Source: Viridothelium virens
Taxonomy: Eukaryota; Ascomycota; Dothideomycetes; Trypetheliales; Trypetheliaceae
Reading direction: 5' to 3'
Assembly (NCBI GenBank): GCA_010094025.1
Contig: ML991787.1
Coordinates: 310,001-374,000 of the forward strand
Length of the DNA: 64,000 nucleotides
The notes beneath the pieces were generated by a model. It saw nothing but the letters and a program-made list of their open reading frames with translations, searched no databases and was not told the origin of the DNA. The stretch's first letter is position 1. Each line of letters starts with the position of its first letter. The position numbers and the translations under genes are program-made. This document shows positions 57,875-64,000 of this stretch, one piece after another.

Positions 57875-58782
57875 CTATATCCACGTATCCTCCCACCCCT
57901 CCTCCACCCACTCCTCCGCACTCGACGCCATCCCCTCCACCGTCTCCCTCACCCTCGCCGCCGCCCTCCCCGCCGCCACAGCCGCCACCTCCGCCCTCCT
58001 CGCCTCCGCCACCGCCTGCCTCGCCGCCCTCTCCGCCCTCCGCACCGCCTCCAGCCCCGTCGCCAACCCGTCCGCGACCCGGTGCAGCACCGCGACGCGC
58101 GCCGGGTCCGGCTCGTGGCGCTCGTGGTGCGCCACCCGCGCCACGGTGCGCGCCACGCGGTCGAGGCCGGGGTCGGTGGGGAAGGAGGGGGGAGGAGGGA
58201 GAGGGATTGTGGGGGGGGAGGTGGGGGGAGGACCCCAGTTAGAGGAGGAGGGGGAGGTGGGAGAGGTGGGGGAGGTGTGGACGGGAGGGGGGAAGGTGGG
58301 CAGGGAGACCCCCAGCGGCGCGGGAGAGATCTCGTCGCTGGGGGAGGAGGGTTGGTGGTGCTGCTGGGAGAGGTGGGGTTGGGGGAGGTGAGGATGGGGA
58401 TGGGGTTGGGGGGCCCCTGGGTGGAGGGGAGTGAGTTCCTGCTTTGGAGTTAGATGCAGGTCATTATTTAGGGGTGGTGCTAGGGACTTACCACATCCCC
58501 ACCCGGAGGGTTGCCACCAGATTTGTTGGCCCTACGGCGGCCAAAGCCGATGGCTTTGGCGGCCCTTTTGAGCCACTCGCGGAGGTTGGGCTTCGAGGCT
58601 TGAGCGTCAGTCTTTGTAGAGGTCAAGAAGGTTGGCACGCTGTGTTCGACAGTGATATTGTGGTGAATATTCCGGATGGCGACAGAGCCGCGGTTCAATT
58701 GGCGTATGAAGGCGGCACTGAAACGATTCCGTTGCGAAGAGTCGCTGCTGTCACTTGAGAAGGCCGAAGGTGGAGGTACCAT
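57875..58782 (-). CDS. Pro-rich then Ala-rich protein, unknown
   Basis: Two exons, 58492-58782 and 57875-58441, giving 285 aa. The start is in the ATG of MVPPPSAFSSDSSDSS. The first exon has a basic amphipathic stretch, REWLKRAAKAIGFGRRR, that could bind membrane or nucleic acid. The middle is a long Pro/Ser/Thr/His-rich linker. The C-terminal about 95 residues are almost all Ala, Arg, Val and Glu, predicted helical (AERAARQAVAEARRAEVAAV). The intron is GTAAGT...AAAG; a second AG three bases on would drop one Gln. The composition is extreme, partly forced by a C-rich to G-rich switch in the DNA. No family recognised. Confidence 0.6.
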
Positions 58783-59890
58783 TTTGATCAGAAATGTCTT
58801 CGGAAAATGATTTGGCGGAGGTGGAGGAAAGAGTTGTTCGATTGTAAGGTTGAAGGAGGGAGGAAAAAAAGTGCAGGGAGGCCCCCAAGTGAATTTTTTT
58901 ATGTACGCGATGGACGTCTTCGTGCTCACTCCAGTGTAGCATGATGTCCAAACACACATCTTGTTTAGCGTCCACATTCACCATATGTAAGGACATGGCT
59001 GCCTGGCCATTTGCCAGCCTATGGCATGGTATTGTCCCTTTGACTGGCGCTATTGATTGTTGCACACTGGCCTAGTATCTTCTCTTTCAGGAAAGTGAGT
59101 GAGACTTATGCTATGGGGAATGCCACAGAAGACTATCAGCCCCCGGGACAACCTAATATTATCCAAGCAAATCAAGGCATAAAAGAGAAGTCTTGGGTCA
59201 TCGTAGTACTGCTCCAGTAACTTCGAACCTCAATGAAGCTTAGTACACTTTGAATAAAAGAAAAATAAAGTTGACGAAATGAACCACTTGATATTGCCAA
59301 AAACTCTCAAGTATCATTTTCTTATTGGGATACGATACTGGTAAGAAGAATGGTCACACTACAAGAATTCGGTGCTTTGACACTGATGAAACAACGACGG
59401 GACTAGTAAATACGAATATGCTTCCCCTACAGCCTTCGAAAGCAATGATTTACTCCAAGCATCGACAAGGATGGACTACACGTCAATCATCGTGAGTTAA
59501 AGCTTTTTCAAGCCCATATCAATCCTATCTCCCATCTCACACTACGATATCCATTCACTTGTTGCGATCAAGGGTTGAACCGGCATTAACGATCGTATGT
59601 CGAGTAATCGCGCAAATAAGGAGATAAAGAGTGTCTCAAAAATTACACAGCTAACGGATTGCTGGATATCTGTCCATGAACTCGTTATGCGGACGAGGAC
59701 TGAAGTCGATGAGGGTATCCGCTCCTTTTCCACTTTCAGGATAGCGGCAACCACCACAGTCAACTGCAGGCACCCAGGAACATTTCGCACCCGCGTCCGC
59801 GCGATCAATTGGTCTCCCTGATCGCTCGCGTCGTTCGTTTGCTATGATTGCTTAGCTTCTGCACAACTGTTCTGGTCCGAGTCTTCGAAG
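58783..59890. other. Divergent promoter region, no gene seen
   Basis: 1.1 kb between the Pro/Ala-rich gene and GWT1. The frames are short and lack motifs. Confidence 0.45.
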
Positions 59891-61440
59891 ATGGCGCAAG
59901 AATATAAGGCATTGAAAGAAGCTTTCGTCTCCAATCTGACAGGCTCGTCTGTCTGGGAAGTATACGAAATTGGTTTCGTTCCACCTGTATGTACTTCACC
60001 AGTCTTTCTCCGAACATCGTGATTGACAAACCTGTTTAGGCCGCAGTCTTGCTTTGGTCAGTCCTCCAATCGCGCCATGCCTTCTTCAAGCCTTATACGC
60101 CAAGTTCTTATCTGGTCGACTTCCTCCTCAATTGCCTGGCTATCCTCTTCGCTACAACGATCTACTCCTCCGCTCCTATTCTGCTCAGTGCACTTCTCGT
60201 AGCTCCCGCAATAACCTCATATGCTATCGGTCCAACTCAACGACAATCTCCAGGCGGGTCCAGAGCTGTAAAGCCAGCTTCTGAACCAAGTGACTTGGCG
60301 AAGAATGATCTTCGGAAAGACTCGCTCCCTATCAAGCCCTTTGTCACGAGCTGGCGAGGTGCTATGATTGTTGTGACCTGTGCAGCAATCCTTGCTGTAG
60401 ATTTTCGGATATTTCCTCGCCGTTTCGCCAAAGTGGAAAATTGGGGCACTTCATTGATGGATATGGGTGTAGGCTCCTTTGTATTCACGGCTGGCGTTGT
60501 TGGAGCGCGTCCCATTCTGAAGCAGCGAATATCCCCAAAGCCGCAGTCTATCGTTTCGCAATTTATTGCCTCCCTCCGTCATGCCCTACCTCTTTGGGTC
60601 TTAGGGTTCGTACGCCTCTACAGCGTCAAAAAGGTCAATTATGCTGAACATGTAACTGAATATGGCGTGCATTGGAACTTCTTCTTCACCCTTGCCCTCC
60701 TTCCTCCATTTGTTGCCTTATTCCAGGCAATCTTCTCCTCTGAAGTATCCTTCACTCTCATATCACTTCTTTTGGCTACGGCATATGAGATCGCTCTCGA
60801 TTTTACGGAGCTGAAAAAGTATATTCTAACTGCCCCAAGGGTGGATTTACTCTCCCAGAATCGAGAAGGGGTTTTTAGTTTCTTTGGATACCTGGCTATA
60901 TTTTTGGCTGGCCAGGCCACAGGCATATGTGTACTGCCTCGGGAGACCTCACAGCCATCTGGTAGAAGCATCTTCGATCGACTCAGAGGTAGTCTGATCC
61001 TTACGAAATTGGTGCAACGATCCGCTATCTGGACGCTCATGTTCGTGCTCACTACCAGCTATTACGCTTTTAGTCTCGACGTCTCAAGACGGCTGGTAAA
61101 TTTGCCATATGTGCTGTGGGTCATTTCATTTAATACATTGCAGCTCACGCTATTTTGTGCGGTCGAGATTGCCCTGTTTCCAGGCGTATACAAGAGAGGG
61201 GATCAAGTCAGCGAGACAAGAGACTGTAAGGAAGCCACAAGTGGGGTCTTGCAATCATTCAATCGTAATGGTCTCGCACTGTTTCTACTTGCCAATCTGC
61301 TGACCGGATTGGTCAATCTCACGATACCCACAATACATGTGCCACATGGACAGGCTATGGGTATCCTTGTAATTTATATGGCTGTTTTGTGCGCGGCAGC
61401 CTTGGGGCTGGATCATTGGAATATTTCTCTGAAGCTATGA
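59891..61440 (+). CDS. GWT1: GPI inositol acyltransferase GWT1
   Basis: Two exons, 59891-59986 and 60040-61440, giving 498 aa, as usual for GWT1/PIG-W. The first exon has EYKALKEAFVSNLTGSSVWE, the conserved GWT1 opening. Many membrane helices follow. Family signatures: FVTSWRGAMIVVTC, LAVDFRIFPRRFAKVENWGTSLMDMGVGSFVF, LGFVRLYSVKKVNYAEHVTEYGVHWNFFFTLA, and the C-terminal NGLALFLLANLLTGLVNLTI. The enzyme acylates the inositol of GlcN-PI in the ER, an early step of GPI-anchor synthesis, and is the target of manogepix-type antifungals. Confidence 0.96.
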
Positions 61441-61721
61441 CTTAAGAGGAATTTCATTTAGGAGTAACACCTAAAGAAATATTCATGTTCAGTCTGATCG
61501 CCGGTCTCATCGTTGAATTCTGCCTGGGTGCTCCTAATTATTGTGCTCACCTGCGCTGCCACGTGCCTGGATATCGGACCCTTAGACGTCATCGGTGTCT
61601 TGGCGCGCCTTCCACTTTAAAAACGCGTCTTAACTGCACAAGCGGGACGAATTGAAGACCTCCCCTCCTACGCCATCATTCATTTCCTCACGTCTAGTCT
61701 TGTCCTGCCTTACTAGACAAG

Positions 61722-62686
61722 ATGCCGCTCCCTCCAGCCAAGAAACGACGTATCGAAGCCGCAAAGAGCGCGCTCAACAAACCCTTCCGATCCCCACTGA
61801 AGACGCCCCTCCAATCCAAGTCCAATCCACCAGCCACCTCTAACCTCAGTCCCACCGCCGCTCAAGACGAAACCACCTCCCCCACAAAGAATCCCACTCT
61901 CGAGACCTCCGCTACCACTAACACCTCCACCAACGCCCGCCCTAAACCCTCCCGGGCCGCATCGTCCAAAGCCTTCGCCCCTCAACGCCGCTACCCAGCA
62001 CCCACGCGCAACCCTCCCACCACGAACCCCACCCTCCTCGCCGCCCGACGCCGCCTCGCCACTCTCGAAGCGCAGCACCGCGCCATCACGGCCGACACTG
62101 CCCTCATCCAACAGGCAGGCTCGATCCTCGCGCGGGACTCGGTGCCAGAGCTTGCGGCTCTGCGCGAGAAATGGAAGGGTGTTGCGAGGCAGGCGGCTGA
62201 GGAGGTGTTTGTCGGGGTGAAGGAGTGGGTTGAGCACATGGGTGGGGTGCGGGTTTGGAGGGAGGAAGAGAGGAGGAGGAGGAGGGAGAGGGAGAGGTAT
62301 GCGTGGGGGGGTGAGGAGCTGGGTGGTGGGAGGGGGGGAGGAGATGGAGGCGGTGGAGATGAGGAGGGGGAGGGGGAAGATGGTGAGGAGTTGGGGCGGA
62401 GGGCGGAGAGGGGGGCGAGGAGGGAGGAGTTGGAAGGGGCGAGAGGTGTCGATGAGGTTGACGAGGTGGAGAATGGGGTGGAGGGAGAGGTGGATGATCC
62501 TGTGATGGATCAGGAAGGGGATGATGATGTAAGTGCTGCTTTCCTATCTGCTTGCTAGATGTGGAATCGGATTATCGTGCTGACCGACGCGTGCAGACGT
62601 TTACGATGGATATAATGCTACGCTCTTTGCATATCGATCTGGCCCTCATAGGATACGACCGGGAACAGCAAAGATGGATCGATTAA
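61722..62686 (+). CDS. SFR1: Recombination mediator SFR1/MEI5 homologue
   Basis: Two exons, 61722-62528 and 62597-62686, giving 298 aa. It opens with a nuclear-signal-like AKKRRIEAA and KPFRSPLKTP, the FxSPL motif seen in Sfr1/Mei5 proteins. After a Ser/Thr/Pro linker come a helix LLAARRRLATLEAQHRAI, then LAALREKWKGVARQAAEEVF and MGGVRVWRE, and an acidic stretch. The second exon, TFTMDIMLRSLHIDLALIGY followed by DREQQRWID, is the typical C-terminal block and confirms the splice (GTAAGT...GTGCAG). With Swi5/Sae3 this protein stabilises Rad51 or Dmc1 filaments. The exon 1 DNA flips from C-rich to G-rich at about 62130. Confidence 0.82.
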
Positions 62687-63096
62687 TACTATGCTGATTA
62701 TCTCATGGTATCGGTGGCTGAGATAGCTGGCTTGCACGCAACGTTTCTCAACCGAGCAGAGGGCGGTCCTTGGAACCTACTATGCTCGAACAATGACCAC
62801 ATGCTGGGGGAGGTGATCTCATGATATCCTTGCTTATCAATGTCGAAATGAGAAAATCAACGAGCAAATAGAGCTAGAGACGTTTGTGCCTGGCTTTCAA
62901 ACGTATTCAAGTGAAACAAAAAGAAAGATCGACCTCCCAGTAAGTTTCCAGCAATCCACCTATCCCAGGTACAGAGTAGGAACATACCAGGTCTCTGGAT
63001 GTTCCGCTAGAAGCTTCTCCTGACTGTAGAACCCAGAAATAAGCCACGACGATAGCACGTTCTCATGCGTGCCAGAGACACCTAATTTGGCTTAAA
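62687..63096. other. Convergent 3' intergenic region
   Basis: 410 bp between the ends of SFR1 and the SRA-YDG gene. Nothing recognised. Confidence 0.5.
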
Positions 63097-64000
63097 TTAG
63101 TTTTCGGACGAGCTCTTCGTCCGCTTGTCGTTTTCGTATTCTCGTTTTTCCTGATCTGTTGGTCTAGCTTCCGGACCCTTGAACCTGATTGGCATCTGCC
63201 TAGGACGTCGACGCAGATGGAATCGATGAATCGCCCGCTCCACATCCAGAATCTCATAGCTGACCACTGTGTACAGACCGTCGTATCGGAACCCACATTG
63301 CGGGCGAAACTGCGAATTCGCTGGCATATTGTGGGAACGGAGAACGCGAACTGCTACTCCAGTCTTTACACTGGTTATCATAGCTTCGGTGTTCGCCGTT
63401 GCTTCAGCACCGCGGCCGTCAGGGGCTCCCTTATCAATGTTGGTCCCGCAGTACCATACATCATGGCCTTCGTCGACGTCATCCTTGTATCCGTGGCTCA
63501 TTACAATAGAGTATGCGCCTTTCTTACGGGAGCCATAGATCCCTAACGAGTTTCAGCTCAGTGAACGCTAGTGTCTAAAAAGATCATTCCGGTTGACTCA
63601 CCTCCCTGCGGAACCCCGTGCGCGCCATCTCGAACCGTGGTTAGTTGAGTAGGCCACCATTGCCCGTTCACGAGGTCATTGTCGCCGAAGATGTCCGCTC
63701 CTTTTTTGGAGTAGTCTTCTTTGAATGAATCCGCCCCATGATTGCCTTTTTGACGACGCCCAAACTCAATGCCTCGGAAAAGATTAACATCAAAATCCCG
63801 TTTGCACCATTTGATGTACAGTTCTTCGGCATCGGCCTTTACGTCGAATGGGAAGAAGTCGACATCAAAAACCTGCGGCAAACCTGACTCGTTGTCCAGC
63901 ATTTTAGCGTCTTTCAGGATACCCTCATCGATCCCATATTCAAAGGCCATATCGTGAAGATATTCGCGCATCCTATTGAAGGCTTCTGGTGACTTTTCGC
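63097..64000 (-). CDS. SRA-YDG domain protein, 5' partial
   Basis: Exons 63602-64000 (open to the window edge, so the start lies beyond) and 63097-63542, separated by a 59-bp GTGAGT...GTTAG intron in phase 1. The SRA domain is clear: RGIEFGRRQKG, FGDNDLVNGQWWPTQLTTVRDGAHG, PQGGIYGSRKKGAYSIVMSHGYKDDVDEG, WYCGT and RYDGLYTVVSYE. SRA domains bind modified or hemimethylated cytosines in plants and animals. In fungi, stand-alone SRA-YDG proteins are common and their ligands are poorly known. The tail after the domain is short and charged (RPTDQEKREYENDKR), and I see no RING or SET domain downstream. An N-terminal domain may lie outside the window. Confidence 0.87.

Overview
This window looks like nuclear DNA from a filamentous ascomycete (Pezizomycotina). 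Genes on both strands are split by short GT-AG introns of about 50-90 bp with CTAAC/CTGAC-type branch sites, and the gene content fits such a fungus: a Pth11/rhodopsin-like membrane protein, an NADPH oxidase, a PhiA-like wall protein, a GH127 enzyme and an SRA-YDG protein. I cannot place it to class or genus. Coding models were built by hand from splice sites and phase. I saw no rRNA, tRNA, CRISPR array, intact transposon or virus-like element.

Layout. 0-17.2 kb is a dense housekeeping block: a partial fungal-specific gene, an HSL-type hydrolase, a small unknown protein, an alkyltransferase-like DNA repair protein (ATL), the splicing factor BUD13/CWC26, arginine methyltransferase PRMT1, riboflavin synthase RIB5, a class III CoA-transferase, a PHD-finger protein and the Pol III factor BRF1. 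17.2-35.6 kb is sparser and more accessory: a hotdog thioesterase hidden in five short exons, a FAD2-like desaturase, two secreted proteins, a GH127 glycosidase, a seven-TM rhodopsin-like protein, a six-TM protein, and two stretches with coding-like exons that I could not resolve. 36-50.6 kb returns to conserved genes: ARP8, GCN5, a tiny Cys/His-rich protein, PAF1, a ZNF804/GPATCH8-type C2H2 protein, MCP1 and a zinc alcohol dehydrogenase. 51-64 kb holds NoxA, small membrane and unknown proteins, GWT1, the recombination mediator SFR1/MEI5 and an SRA-YDG gene that runs off the right edge.

Together. Nuclear information-processing genes are frequent (PRMT1, PHD, BRF1, ARP8, GCN5, PAF1, BUD13, SFR1, ATL, SRA-YDG), but their spacing and orientation suggest ordinary gene order, not an operon-like cluster. 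The most unusual signals are not genes. The near-palindromic 9-mer TACGGAGTA occurs eight times, always between genes. Several loci show a sharp local switch from C-rich to G-rich on the top strand, always in that order. Very short exons (4, 13, 14 and 20 nt) make several genes hard to find by ORF scanning.
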